A DNA stretch of 64,000 nucleotides from NCBI RefSeq assembly GCF_000741215.1, contig NZ_JGYX01000002.1, positions 434,001-498,000 on the forward strand, written 5' to 3'. Below are positions 43,732 to 52,335 of the stretch, piece after piece. The DNA comes from Bifidobacterium pullorum subsp. gallinarum. Its GTDB lineage: Bacteria > Actinomycetota > Actinomycetes > Actinomycetales > Bifidobacteriaceae. Numbering within the stretch: position 1 is the stretch's first letter; every line of letters begins with the position of its first letter. Both the position numbers and the translations under genes were made by a program. Under the pieces are notes generated by a model that was not told the origin of the DNA, ran no database searches, and worked only from the letters and a program-made list of their open reading frames with translations.

Positions 43732-44436
43732 GTGCGAATCATAGTTGCCGATTGCTCCGCCGAATATTCCGGCCGTCTGAACGCGTCCCTGCCGCTGGCC
43801 AGGCGCGTGCTGCTGATCAAGGCCGACAACAGCCTGCTCATCTTCTCCGAGCTGGGCTCGTACAAGCCGCTGAATTGGATGGCCGCGCCTTGCACAATCA
43901 AGGAGATCGTCCCGGCCGACGCGGACGCCGACGTGGACACCGCCGTCCCGGAGAAGATGCTGCGCGTCTGCTCGGACAAGTCCAGCGACATCCTGGAGGT
44001 CACGCTCCAGCACATCTACAGCGACGAATCCTATGACCTGGGCGAGGACCCCGGTCTGGTCAAGGATGGTGTGGAGGATCATCTGCAGCGCTATCTGGCC
44101 GAGCAGATCGAGCGCATCGGTCGGGGCGCCAAGCTGGTGCGCCGCGAATACCCGACCGCCATCGGCCCGGTGGATATCATGGCCGTGGACGCGGAAGGGC
44201 GGCATGTGGCCATCGAGATCAAGCGGCATGGCGGCATCGACGGCGTCGAGCAGCTGACCCGGTACTGCGAACTGCTCAACCGGGACCCGTTGCTGGCTCC
44301 GGTGCGGGGCATCTTCGCCGCGCAGACCATCACCCCGCAGGCCCGTGTGCTGGCGCAGGACCGCGGCTTCGAGTGCCTGATCCTGGATTACGACGAGATG
44401 AAGGGCACCGACTCGGACGAGATCAGGTTGTTCTGA
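43732..44436 (+). CDS. nucS: Mismatch-specific endonuclease NucS/EndoMS
   Basis: Nuclease that starts non-canonical mismatch repair in actinobacteria lacking MutS/MutL. The 234 residues show the N-terminal dimerisation/DNA-binding domain (RIIVADCSAEYSGRL at the start) and a RecB-like nuclease core with Asp148 in GPVDIMAVDA and Glu162-Lys164 in VAIEIKRHGG. The C terminus ends DEIRLF, resembling the clamp-binding tail of NucS, which recruits the sliding clamp. A GTG start is inferred because homologues begin MRIIVADC. Its position directly after the atp operon is common in actinobacteria. Confidence 0.93.
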   Translation: MRIIVADCSAEYSGRLNASLPLARRVLLIKADNSLLIFSELGSYKPLNWMAAPCTIKEIVPADADADVDTAVPEKMLRVCSDKSSDILEVTLQHIYSDESYDLGEDPGLVKDGVEDHLQRYLAEQIERIGRGAKLVRREYPTAIGPVDIMAVDAEGRHVAIEIKRHGGIDGVEQLTRYCELLNRDPLLAPVRGIFAAQTITPQARVLAQDRGFECLILDYDEMKGTDSDEIRLF

Positions 44437-44441
44437 AACAC

Positions 44442-44523
44442 GGTTCGCACCACTTCAGGGTTTAACGAGAAGAGCCGCGGAATTCCGCGGCTCTTCATCA
44501 TATTATCCGAGGTAGTGCGAACC
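44442..44523. terminator. Nested palindromes between convergent nucS and FKBP genes
   Basis: The inner perfect hairpin GAAGAGCCGCGG-AATT-CCGCGGCTCTTC (44469-44496) is a good bidirectional terminator. An outer pair GGTTCGCAC (44442-44450) and GTGCGAACC (44515-44523) encloses it 64 bases apart, so the whole gap can fold as one two-tier hairpin. Confidence 0.7.
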
Positions 44524-44527
44524 TATG

Positions 44528-45505
44528 TCAGTACGCCGCCAGGATATCGACCACGAACACCAGCGTGGCGCCGCCCGGAATCGTATCCCCGGAGCCGGAA
44601 TCGCCGTAGCCCAGGTCGGAAGGCACGATCAGCAGCACCTGCGAGCCCACCGTCTGTCCGGTCAGGCCCTGCTGCCAGCCGTCAATCACGCCATCAAGCG
44701 AGAAGTCGGAGGGCTCGCCGCGGTCCCAGGACGAGTCGAACTGCGTGCCGTCCAGCAGCCAGCCGGTGTAGTGCGCCCGCACCGTGTCGCTCTCCTGCAC
44801 CTCCTTGCCCTCGCCCTTGATTAGCGTCTGCACCACCAGCTGGTCCACGTCGCCCTGGCCGTTCATATCGATCGACGGCTTGCCGTCCTTGGCAAGGGTG
44901 ACCTTCGGCAGATCGGCCGGGATATCGGTGACGGCCTCGCCTTCGGCACGGGTCGGATCGGTGGATTGGGAGACGATGGTCCATATCCATGCGTACGGCT
45001 GACCGCTGTCGTCATTCGAACCGATCGCGAAGGTGGTGTTGATGGTCGCGTCGGCGATCAGCGAATAGATCGGGTACTGTGCCACCGTATCCTCGGTCAG
45101 CAGCGTCGAGCAATCGGGGGTGTTCTTCTCCCAGGAGCTGGCCATCTCGGAGCCGTCGTTGAGATTGACGGCAAAGGCCTGCATGCACACGCGATTGCCT
45201 ACCTTGACCTTGTCCCCATTCCCCTTTTGGAGTACCGCGTACGCGCCATCCTCCACGCTCATCGGGGCATGGAATTTGACCGTCGGCTTCTGCCCGGGCT
45301 CGCCCTCGGCCACCAGTCCGGCGATCTGCGGCAGGTCCTCCAACGCGTCGGCGGACGACTGCGAGGAATCGCTCGAATCGTTGGAATCCTTGGAACCCTC
45401 GGCCTGGTCGCCGCCGTTGCACGCCGCAAGCGTGGCACACATGACCAGCGCGCACAGCGCCGCGAGCAGCTTGCCGAACAGGGAAATCGATGTCTTGATA
45501 TGCAT
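44528..45505 (-). CDS. FKBP-type peptidyl-prolyl isomerase lipoprotein
   Basis: Extracytoplasmic prolyl isomerase that probably helps fold secreted proteins. The 325 residues start with a lipoprotein signal peptide (lipobox LAAC at about 26-29), then a Ser/Asp-rich linker. The C-terminal FKBP domain (about 235-325) has VRAHYTGWLLDGTQFDSS, then VIDGWQQGLTGQTVGS and LGYGDSG. The middle (about 95-190) resembles a second, degenerate FKBP-like unit (VKVGNRVCMQAFAVNLNDGS). It is monocistronic and convergent with nucS. Confidence 0.88.
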   Translation of the reverse strand: MHIKTSISLFGKLLAALCALVMCATLAACNGGDQAEGSKDSNDSSDSSQSSADALEDLPQIAGLVAEGEPGQKPTVKFHAPMSVEDGAYAVLQKGNGDKVKVGNRVCMQAFAVNLNDGSEMASSWEKNTPDCSTLLTEDTVAQYPIYSLIADATINTTFAIGSNDDSGQPYAWIWTIVSQSTDPTRAEGEAVTDIPADLPKVTLAKDGKPSIDMNGQGDVDQLVVQTLIKGEGKEVQESDTVRAHYTGWLLDGTQFDSSWDRGEPSDFSLDGVIDGWQQGLTGQTVGSQVLLIVPSDLGYGDSGSGDTIPGGATLVFVVDILAAY

Positions 45506-45587
45506 GGCATCAACACTAGCGCCTCACCCTGATTTCCAGTCCTTTCCAAGCAAAGGGTTATGGGCTAACGGTAGAATGGGCGTTGCT

Positions 45588-46661
45588 ATGACTGTTGAAG
45601 AACGTGAACAAGAAGAGCCGCAGGTCCCGGCCGGCCCGACCCGTCATGCCAAGATCATGCGGGGCGTGGTCACGCCCGTTTTCGGGCTGATCGCCGTGGC
45701 CTGCGTTGTGCTCGGTGTGCTGAACGCCACGATCTGGCAGCCCAGCCGCGAGATCGTGGCCACGGCCACGGTCTCCGGCACGCGCTACGTGGTCACCGAT
45801 CCCGGCGTGCTGGGGCTGGTCGATGACCGGGTGTCGATGACGGTGAAAAGCAAGAATGCCGAGGCCACGGTGTGTGTGGCCGAGGGATCGATGAAGGACA
45901 TCACCGGCTGGATTTCCGGCAACCCCTACGTCCGCGTGACCGGACTGAGCGAGTGGACCGCACTGTCGGTGACCGACGCCGAGGCCCAGGGGTCGGATCT
46001 GTCCGGCGAGGGCGATGTGGCGTTCGCCGATTCTGACATGTGGACCACCGTGTCTTGCGATACGGGTGCCGTCACGTTGAAGACGACCGATGAGGATGCA
46101 TCCCGTGTCGCTCTGGTGGATCTGGGGGAGGATGACGTCTCCGCCACCGTGACCATGGATTGGGTGCGCCAGAGCGTGCCCGATTTCGCGATGCCGTTCT
46201 ACTTCGCCGGCGGTATCTGCGTGGTGCTGGCGGTGCTGTGTGCATCGGTGTTCGCCATGTCGCCGCACAAGCGCCGCAAAGCGGTTTCGGAAGCCGCCGA
46301 GGCGGAAGCCGAAGAGCCGACGGAGGGCATGGGGCCGGGCAACGCCGTGGCGGAGCCGGAAAGCCGTCGCGCTCGCCGCCGTAGGCACGGACGCGGCAGA
46401 ACGGCCGAACAGGTCGAACAGTCTGAGGTCGAAGGGCCGAACATCGTCGACCCCGCGGCCCGAAACCTGGTGTCGGATCAGATGCGGTCCTCGGAGCAGT
46501 CCGGAGACGAGGGGGCTGGCGAACAGACCTCGGTGATCTCCCCCGATGAGTTGGCGGCGTACTTCGCGCGCCTTGCCCAGGAGAGCGCCCCCGAGACCGG
46601 ATCGTCCGAGGCCGAATCGTCCGAGGCCGGCGAAAACGACGATGCCAAGGAAGGGGAGTGA
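45588..46661 (+). CDS. Two-span membrane protein of unknown function
   Basis: 357 residues. A cytoplasmic N terminus rich in Glu and Pro precedes a membrane span (about 28-50). An extracytoplasmic beta-rich domain of about 150 residues follows, then a second span (about 204-226) and a cytoplasmic tail with an arginine cluster (RRARRRRHGRGR) and then acidic, Ser-rich sequence. I recognise no enzyme motif. The lipoprotein gene that follows begins one base after this stop codon, so the two likely work together at the envelope. The start could be the ATG 12 bases earlier. Confidence 0.7.
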   Translation: MTVEEREQEEPQVPAGPTRHAKIMRGVVTPVFGLIAVACVVLGVLNATIWQPSREIVATATVSGTRYVVTDPGVLGLVDDRVSMTVKSKNAEATVCVAEGSMKDITGWISGNPYVRVTGLSEWTALSVTDAEAQGSDLSGEGDVAFADSDMWTTVSCDTGAVTLKTTDEDASRVALVDLGEDDVSATVTMDWVRQSVPDFAMPFYFAGGICVVLAVLCASVFAMSPHKRRKAVSEAAEAEAEEPTEGMGPGNAVAEPESRRARRRRHGRGRTAEQVEQSEVEGPNIVDPAARNLVSDQMRSSEQSGDEGAGEQTSVISPDELAAYFARLAQESAPETGSSEAESSEAGENDDAKEGE

Positions 46662-46662
46662 T

Positions 46663-47667
46663 ATGCGTTCACGAATCACGAAGCTGCTGGCCGCGGTTGC
46701 GGCGTTGGGGCTGACGCTGGGATTGGGCGCGTGCGAGGGCCGGATCCCCGAACCGCAGGCGGCGCCGGCCGATGTGGACCAGATTCCCGATCTGACCGAG
46801 GAGCAGGAGAGCAAGATCCGCGCCTCGATCCTGGAGACGCTGGATCAGGCTACGCAGAATATGAGCGGCGACGGATTGTCGGCGCGCGTGACCGGGCCGA
46901 TGCTGGACGTGCGCAACAGTGCGATCACGGTGGGCAAGGCCACCGGCGGTCTGGACAAGACCAACACGATCCCCTCCGACATGATGCAGACGGTGATCCC
47001 CGTCGATTCCGGATGGCCGCGCACGGTGTACACGATCACCACCACCACCGAGGATCAGCAGTCGCAACGTCTGCTGGTGTTCACGCAGGATTCGCCGCGT
47101 CAGAACTACAAGCTGTGGGGCGTGGCCCGTCTGTTCGCCGGCGCCCAGCTGCCGCGGTTCACCGTGCCCGAGATCGGCACCCAGATGGGTCTGCCGAATG
47201 ACACGGGTCTGGTGGCCACGCCGCAGGAGGCCGTGGAACGATACGCCGACGTGCTGCAGAATGGGGCGAACAGCGAGTTCGCCGACCAGTTCGCGGACGA
47301 TTCGCTGCGCCAGACCATCGCCTCGGTGGCGCAGACCGTGCAGGAGGGCATGGAGCGCAACAACGGCACGCAGACGCAGACGTTCACCGTGGTCCCGGAC
47401 GCCATCAAGATCATGCGCTCGAGCGACGGCGGCGATCTGGTGGTGGCGCAGATCAACTCCGAATGGACCCGCGCCGCAGGCGACGGTCGCGAATCGCTGC
47501 CCGCCTCGGACGAGGAGCAGGCCCTGTTCGGCGACGGCACCGCCACGAGCACGATGAAGGTCACATACGTCAACATCGTGGCGCTGTACGTGCCGCCGGA
47601 GGATTCCGGGGAACCGATCACGGCGGTCGGCGCGGAACGCAAGCCGATCAAGGTCGAGGCGATCTGA
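46663..47667 (+). CDS. Envelope lipoprotein of unknown function
   Basis: 334 residues with a lipoprotein signal peptide (lipobox LGAC at about 21-24). The mature protein is largely alpha/beta, with a YTITTTTEDQQSQRLLVFTQ strand pair and an actinobacterial pattern of a surface-exposed soluble domain; I cannot assign a named family with confidence. It is co-transcribed with the preceding two-span membrane protein (one-base gap; GGGGAGTG ribosome site). A GATCGA/TCGATC hairpin with an inner CCCCGC/GCGGGG stem follows at 47686-47717. Confidence 0.75.
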   Translation: MRSRITKLLAAVAALGLTLGLGACEGRIPEPQAAPADVDQIPDLTEEQESKIRASILETLDQATQNMSGDGLSARVTGPMLDVRNSAITVGKATGGLDKTNTIPSDMMQTVIPVDSGWPRTVYTITTTTEDQQSQRLLVFTQDSPRQNYKLWGVARLFAGAQLPRFTVPEIGTQMGLPNDTGLVATPQEAVERYADVLQNGANSEFADQFADDSLRQTIASVAQTVQEGMERNNGTQTQTFTVVPDAIKIMRSSDGGDLVVAQINSEWTRAAGDGRESLPASDEEQALFGDGTATSTMKVTYVNIVALYVPPEDSGEPITAVGAERKPIKVEAI

Positions 47668-47685
47668 TTCCGACTGATTGTTGCC

Positions 47686-47717
47686 GATCGAACCCCGCCG
47701 GCGTGCGGGGGTCGATC
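47686..47717 (+). terminator. Hairpin after the envelope lipoprotein gene
   Basis: GATCGA and TCGATC arms with an inner CCCCGC/GCGGGG stem, 18 bases past the stop codon; no clear U tract. Confidence 0.5.
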
Positions 47718-47871
47718 ATATCTCGACCGCCTTCGGGCGTCGCCTGCCGCCGCGGGAATCGTCCGTCCCATATGGCGACACGGCCGCTATGCCGTTGGGG
47801 AACCGCACGATTCTTGGCGGCGCGATGGAGTAAGTTGTGAATCAGTACGGTTCTTCGAGTTTGGAGGCATG

Positions 47872-48828
47872 ATGGCAGGTCAGCAGCGGCAGTTCAATCC
47901 GGGTGTGTCCCTGGCGGGCGCGGTGGATCTGGAGGCGTTGAAGCACCAGGTCACGGCCGAACCGGGGCAGGCGGGAGGCGCGCCCGCGGCCGGCGGGTAC
48001 GTCATCGACACCACGGAGAACACGTTCCAGGCCATGGTGCAGACCTCGGCCACGTTCCCGATCCTGCTGCTGTTGTGGCTGCCGACCGACGATCGCCTCT
48101 TCCCGATGGCCAAGGCCCTGGGCGACGCGGTGAACGCGATGAACGGCCAGCTGCAGCTTTCCCGCATCGACGTGGCCTCGTTCCCCGCGGTGGCTCAGGC
48201 GTTCGGCATCCAGGGGGCGCCGGCCCTGTTCGCGCTGATCAACGGGCGGCCGATGCCCTTGCTGCAGGGGGTGCCGTCGGATCAGGAGATGCAGCAGATC
48301 GTGGATGAGGTGCTGCCGAAGATCGTGCAGGTGGCGCAGCAGGCGGGCGTGACCGGCACGGCGCCGTATTCGGGCGATCCGGACGCCGAGCAGACCCCGT
48401 TGCCGGAGCAGACGGTGCCGCCGGAGCACGAACAGGCCCATCGCCTGGCGATGGAGGGCGATTATGCCGGTGCCGCGGCCGCGTACGACAAGGTGCTGGA
48501 AGCCGACCCGAACGATGCCTTGGCCGCGCGCGAACGCGCGAAGGCGTTGCTGCTGGCTCGTTCCGCGGACGCCGATGTGCGTGAGGTGCGTGCCGCCGCC
48601 GCGGATCATCCGGAGGATGTGGACGCGCAGATGGCCGTGGCCGATATCGATATGATCGGCGGGCAGATTCAGGATGCGTTCGATCGACTGCTGGATTATC
48701 TGGCGGCCGGGCACCGGGACCAGATGGAGACGGTGCGCGTGCGTCTGCTGGAATACTTCGCCATCCCCGATCCGTCAGACGAACGCCTCAAGCGTGCCCG
48801 TCGCCGTCTGGCCACGCTGCTGTACTGA
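47872..48828 (+). CDS. Thioredoxin-fold TPR co-chaperone, CnoX/YbbN-like
   Basis: 318 residues: an N-terminal thioredoxin fold (about 45-150, with ILLLLWLPTDDR and cis-Pro region IQGAPALFALING) and a C-terminal TPR-like helical part (about 180-318, HRLAMEGDYAGAAAAYDKVL and later helices). CnoX proteins hold oxidised clients and pass them to chaperones. The position of the redox CXXC is occupied by LPTD, with no cysteine, so this protein cannot do thiol chemistry. GGAGG four bases before the second of two adjacent ATGs favours that start. It converges on the CYTH gene with only a 23-base gap. Confidence 0.82.
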   Translation: MAGQQRQFNPGVSLAGAVDLEALKHQVTAEPGQAGGAPAAGGYVIDTTENTFQAMVQTSATFPILLLLWLPTDDRLFPMAKALGDAVNAMNGQLQLSRIDVASFPAVAQAFGIQGAPALFALINGRPMPLLQGVPSDQEMQQIVDEVLPKIVQVAQQAGVTGTAPYSGDPDAEQTPLPEQTVPPEHEQAHRLAMEGDYAGAAAAYDKVLEADPNDALAARERAKALLLARSADADVREVRAAAADHPEDVDAQMAVADIDMIGGQIQDAFDRLLDYLAAGHRDQMETVRVRLLEYFAIPDPSDERLKRARRRLATLLY

Positions 48829-48851
48829 CCCATCGGCGGGCGGAACGGGCG

Positions 48852-49478
48852 TCAGCGCACCGTATGACGCATACGGTTGCGGCCGAAGATCTGCTGGAAT
48901 TGCGGCCCCTGCTCGGCCAGCTCCCGCTCGAACTCGTCCTCCCAGGCCGAGTACGGTTTGGACGCCAGTCCGTCGTTGGAGAATCGCGCCTGATCGGTGA
49001 CCTCGGTGATGCAGAACGAGGGGATGATCAGGTTGGTGACCGGTCCGCTGCGTTCCGCTTCGGCGATGACCAGCGGGGCGTTCGGACCGCCGAACACGTC
49101 GATGTTCCACCCGTCCTCATCGATCCACACGGAGTAGCGGTTCTTGATGATGATATCGCCGCCGCGCTTGACGAGTTCGACGGCGATGCGCGTATCGATC
49201 TCCCGTTCCGCCTCGTACCTCGTGCCGCCCACGGCCGGGCCCTTGATGGTGACGAAGGCTTGGGAGAACAGGTCACGGCAACGGTCGAGCACGTCGAGCG
49301 GGTCGGTGCTTCGGTCCATGGGGATGCGTGTTCTGCGGGTTTTCAGGCGAACGCGCAGCGCGTAGTTGTCGGAGTGCACGTAATAGCTCTGTACAATCAG
49401 CGTCGGCGCGTCGCCATCGTCGAGTTGGGGCGGCATTTCGCGGCAGAAGAAGCGACGCTCATACTCGAAATCATCCAT
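48852..49478 (-). CDS. CYTH-domain protein (triphosphate tunnel family)
   Basis: 208-residue soluble protein with the CYTH fold of the triphosphate tunnel metalloenzymes: an N-terminal ExExR-type signature in DFEYERRFF, basic strands ALRVRLKTRR and AFVTIKGP, the acidic strand YEAEREIDTR, and later KNRYSVWIDEDGWNIDVF and LVIAEAE. Family members are inorganic triphosphatases, thiamine triphosphatases or CyaB-type adenylyl cyclases; the sequence suggests hydrolysis of a triphosphate but not which one. It is 30-40 residues longer than minimal CYTH at the C terminus. Confidence 0.82.
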   Translation of the reverse strand: MDDFEYERRFFCREMPPQLDDGDAPTLIVQSYYVHSDNYALRVRLKTRRTRIPMDRSTDPLDVLDRCRDLFSQAFVTIKGPAVGGTRYEAEREIDTRIAVELVKRGGDIIIKNRYSVWIDEDGWNIDVFGGPNAPLVIAEAERSGPVTNLIIPSFCITEVTDQARFSNDGLASKPYSAWEDEFERELAEQGPQFQQIFGRNRMRHTVR

Positions 49479-49615
49479 GAACCCAGTCTAGTGCGAAACG
49501 CCGCGGAATTCCGGCAATCTTACGATATGTCCGGATATCGGACGGGGTTTGGGGAGACTCGCCGATGTTAGAAGACGCGCGGAAGTCATGTCGGCGTGTA
49601 AAGTAGAGGGGCACG

Positions 49616-49691
49616 GGTCCGTAGCTCAGTGGATAGAGCGTCTGTCTCCGGAACAGAAGGTCGTGAGTTCGAACCTCATCGGGCCCACCAT
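49616..49691 (+). tRNA. tRNA-Arg (CCG)
   Basis: 76 bases including encoded CCA. The acceptor stem GGGTCCG/CGGGCCC, the D arm, and the anticodon loop CTCCGGA give CCG, which reads CGG arginine codons that are common in this GC-rich genome. Confidence 0.96.
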
Positions 49692-49694
49692 GCA

Positions 49695-49740
49695 ACCCCG
49701 GTGCGCGTTGAAGGCATGTCTCCGCGCATCGGGGTTTTTG
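49695..49740 (+). terminator. Terminator of tRNA-Arg
   Basis: A 14-bp stem (AACCCCGGTGCGCG with CGCGCATCGGGGTT, one G-U pair), a 15-base loop and a run of T. It starts three bases after the tRNA. Confidence 0.9.
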
Positions 49741-49907
49741 GTTTGCGCACGGTTGTCTGTTGTCTGTCCACGGCGTTGACGGCAGCGCGTCCGGAGCGTG
49801 AGGCGCGGCCCCCGCATCCCGGTGCCGGGGTGGTATCGTGGCTGCATCCACCGACCGGCGGCTGTGCCGGTCGGACCAACCGACCGACATACCGTAAGGA
49901 GGGTCAT

Positions 49908-50294
49908 ATGACCGCCATCGAAGAGATCGCCACCGCATCCGCCCCCGCCGCGCTGGGCGCCTACAGCCAAGCCGTCAAGGCCAACGGTTTCGTATTCGTC
50001 TCGGGCCAGCTGGGCATCGACCCGGCCACCGGCGAACTGGCCGGCGAAACCGCCGGCGAGCAGGCGGCCCAGTCCCTGAAGAACATCGCCAGCATTCTGG
50101 CCGCCGCGGGCACCGACATGACCCGCGTGGTGCGCGCCACCATCTATCTGAAGAACGTGGACGACTTCGCCGAGGTCAACGCCCGCTACGCCGAGGTGTT
50201 CACCGGATCGGTCAAGCCGGCCCGCTGCGCGTTCGGCGGCAACGAGATCCCCAAGGGCGCACTCGTCGAGATCGACGCGATCGCGGCCCTGTGA
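49908..50294 (+). CDS. RidA-family deaminase
   Basis: 128-residue Rid protein; members hydrolyse reactive enamine/imine intermediates such as 2-aminoacrylate made by PLP enzymes. The trimer-site residues are visible: PAALGAYSQAVKANGFVFVSGQ at the start and the conserved Arg in PARCAFGGNEIPKGALVEID at the end. AAGGAGGG precedes the ATG. It lies just before the argS-lysA-hom-thrB cluster, where PLP-dependent amino acid metabolism makes such protection sensible. Confidence 0.9.
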   Translation: MTAIEEIATASAPAALGAYSQAVKANGFVFVSGQLGIDPATGELAGETAGEQAAQSLKNIASILAAAGTDMTRVVRATIYLKNVDDFAEVNARYAEVFTGSVKPARCAFGGNEIPKGALVEIDAIAAL

Positions 50295-50413
50295 CGTCCG
50301 ATCGCTCCGACAGGACCGTCCGATTCGACCAGATCCGACCCGATACGCCCGTGGACGCCGCCGTGCGCCTGCGGGCGTTTGCGCTGTCAGGCCGCCCGGT
50401 ATCCTTGGATACC

Positions 50414-52210
50414 ATGAGTCCAGAAGCGCTGAGTGAACTGATTTCCGCCATCGCCCATGACCTTGTCGCGCAAGGCAAGGCGGGCGATCTGACCGATGAC
50501 CTGATTCCGCCCGTGGACAAGCTGACCGTCATGCGCCCGAAGGATCGCGCACACGGCGACTGGGCGTCCAACATCGCCATGCAGCTGGCCAAGAAGGCTA
50601 GCATGAAGCCGCGTGACCTGGCCGAGCCGTTCGCGGCCGCGCTCGCCGAGGCCGAAGGCGTCAAATCCGTTGAGGTGGCGGGCCCCGGCTTCATCAACAT
50701 CACCCTCGACTCCGCCTCCGCCGCGGCCGTGGTGGACAAGGTCCTGGCCGAGGGCGCCGCGTTCGGCCGGAACGGCCACCTGGGCGGCGAGACGCTGAAC
50801 CTGGAGTTCGTCTCCGCCAACCCCACCGGACCGATCCACATCGGCGGCACCCGCTGGGCCGCCGTCGGCGATTCGATGGCCCGCGTGCTGGAGGCCAACG
50901 GCGCCACGGTGGTGCGCGAATACTACTTCAACGACCACGGCGAGCAGATCAACCGCTTCGCCAAGTCGCTGGTGGCCGCCGCTCATGGCGAGGAGTGCCC
51001 GGCCGACGGGTACAAGGGCGCGTACATCGACGAGATCGCCCGTCGCGTGATCGACGAGGCCCAGGCCGACGGCGTGGACGTGCTGAGCCTGCCGCGTGTG
51101 GACGGCGGCGTGGACGCCGACGGCAACCCGCTCGGCGAGGGCGACTCGCAGCAGCGCGAGGAGTTCCGCAAGCGCGCCGTGCCGATGATGTTCGCCGAGA
51201 TCCGCGAATCGATGAAGAACTTCCGCGTGAGCTTCGACGTCTGGTTCCATGAGAACAGCCTGTACGAGGACGGCGAGGTCGAGCGCGCAATCGCCGATCT
51301 GCGTGAACGCGGCGACATCTACGAGAAGGACGGCGCCACCTGGTTCGCCTCCACCAACCACGGCGACGACAAGGACCGCGTCATCGTCAAGTCCGACGGC
51401 AACTACGCCTACTTCGCCGCCGACATCGCCTACTACCGCAACAAGCGCCACCGCGAGTCCAACCCCGCCGACGTGGCCATCTACATGCTCGGCGCCGACC
51501 ACCACGGCTACATCGGCCGCATGATGGCCATGTGCGCCGCGTTCGGCGACGAGCCGGGCCGGAACATGCAGATCCTCATCGGCCAGCTGGTCAACGTGAT
51601 GAAGGATGGCAAGCCCGTGCGCATGTCCAAGCGCGCCGGCAACGTGGTCACGATCGACGACCTGGTGGAGGCCGTGGGCGTGGACGCGGCCCGCTACTCG
51701 CTGGCCCGCACCGACTACAACACCCCGGTGGACATCGACCTGGACCTGCTGGCCTCGCACACCAACGAGAACCCGGTGTACTACGTGCAGTATGCGCACG
51801 CCCGTGCCTGCAACGTGGACCGCAACGCGGCCGACGCCGGCATCACCCACGAGGGCGCGGACCTGGCGCTGCTGGACACCGAGGCCGACGGCGAGGTGCT
51901 CGCCGCGCTCGCCCAGTGGCCGGCGCTGCTCTCGCTGGCGGGCGACCTGCGCGCTCCGCACCGCGTGGCCCACTATCTGGAGGACCTGGCCGCCACGTAC
52001 CACAAGTGGTACAACGTGGAGCGCGTGGTCCCGATGGCCCTGACCGACCCGGAGGAGCGTCAGGACGACGCGGCCCGCGAGGCGCTGCGCATCGCCAAGA
52101 ACCCGGAGCCGGCCCGCGCCGCCGCGCGTCTGAAGCTCAACGACGCCGTGCGCATCGTCATCGCCGCCGGCCTGGACCTGCTGGGCGTCGAGGCACCGGA
52201 GCGGATGTAA
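50414..52210 (+). CDS. argS: Arginyl-tRNA synthetase
   Basis: Class I synthetase that charges tRNA(Arg), one of which is encoded 0.7 kb upstream. The 598 residues show the HIGH-type motif in ANPTGPIHIGGTRWAAVGDS near residue 137, a KMSKS-type RMSKRAGNVV near residue 402, and a C-terminal DALR anticodon domain (about 470-598). Length is typical. argS followed by lysA is an arrangement conserved in corynebacteria and other actinobacteria. Confidence 0.96.
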   Translation: MSPEALSELISAIAHDLVAQGKAGDLTDDLIPPVDKLTVMRPKDRAHGDWASNIAMQLAKKASMKPRDLAEPFAAALAEAEGVKSVEVAGPGFINITLDSASAAAVVDKVLAEGAAFGRNGHLGGETLNLEFVSANPTGPIHIGGTRWAAVGDSMARVLEANGATVVREYYFNDHGEQINRFAKSLVAAAHGEECPADGYKGAYIDEIARRVIDEAQADGVDVLSLPRVDGGVDADGNPLGEGDSQQREEFRKRAVPMMFAEIRESMKNFRVSFDVWFHENSLYEDGEVERAIADLRERGDIYEKDGATWFASTNHGDDKDRVIVKSDGNYAYFAADIAYYRNKRHRESNPADVAIYMLGADHHGYIGRMMAMCAAFGDEPGRNMQILIGQLVNVMKDGKPVRMSKRAGNVVTIDDLVEAVGVDAARYSLARTDYNTPVDIDLDLLASHTNENPVYYVQYAHARACNVDRNAADAGITHEGADLALLDTEADGEVLAALAQWPALLSLAGDLRAPHRVAHYLEDLAATYHKWYNVERVVPMALTDPEERQDDAAREALRIAKNPEPARAAARLKLNDAVRIVIAAGLDLLGVEAPERM

Positions 52211-52335
52211 CAATCGCGATGCGCCGTCCGACGGACACCGATCCGCGGGCGGCGCAATCGCATATACGGCACGTATGCCGGTACCACCAGCCGATGCCGG
52301 CATACGGCCGCAACGCAACATGAGTTGGAGAAGAT

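Noticed and set aside
49616-49691. tRNA-Arg as a phage attachment site
   Set aside because: No partial duplicate of the tRNA 3' end and no integrase gene within the window; the gene is followed at once by its own terminator and RidA.
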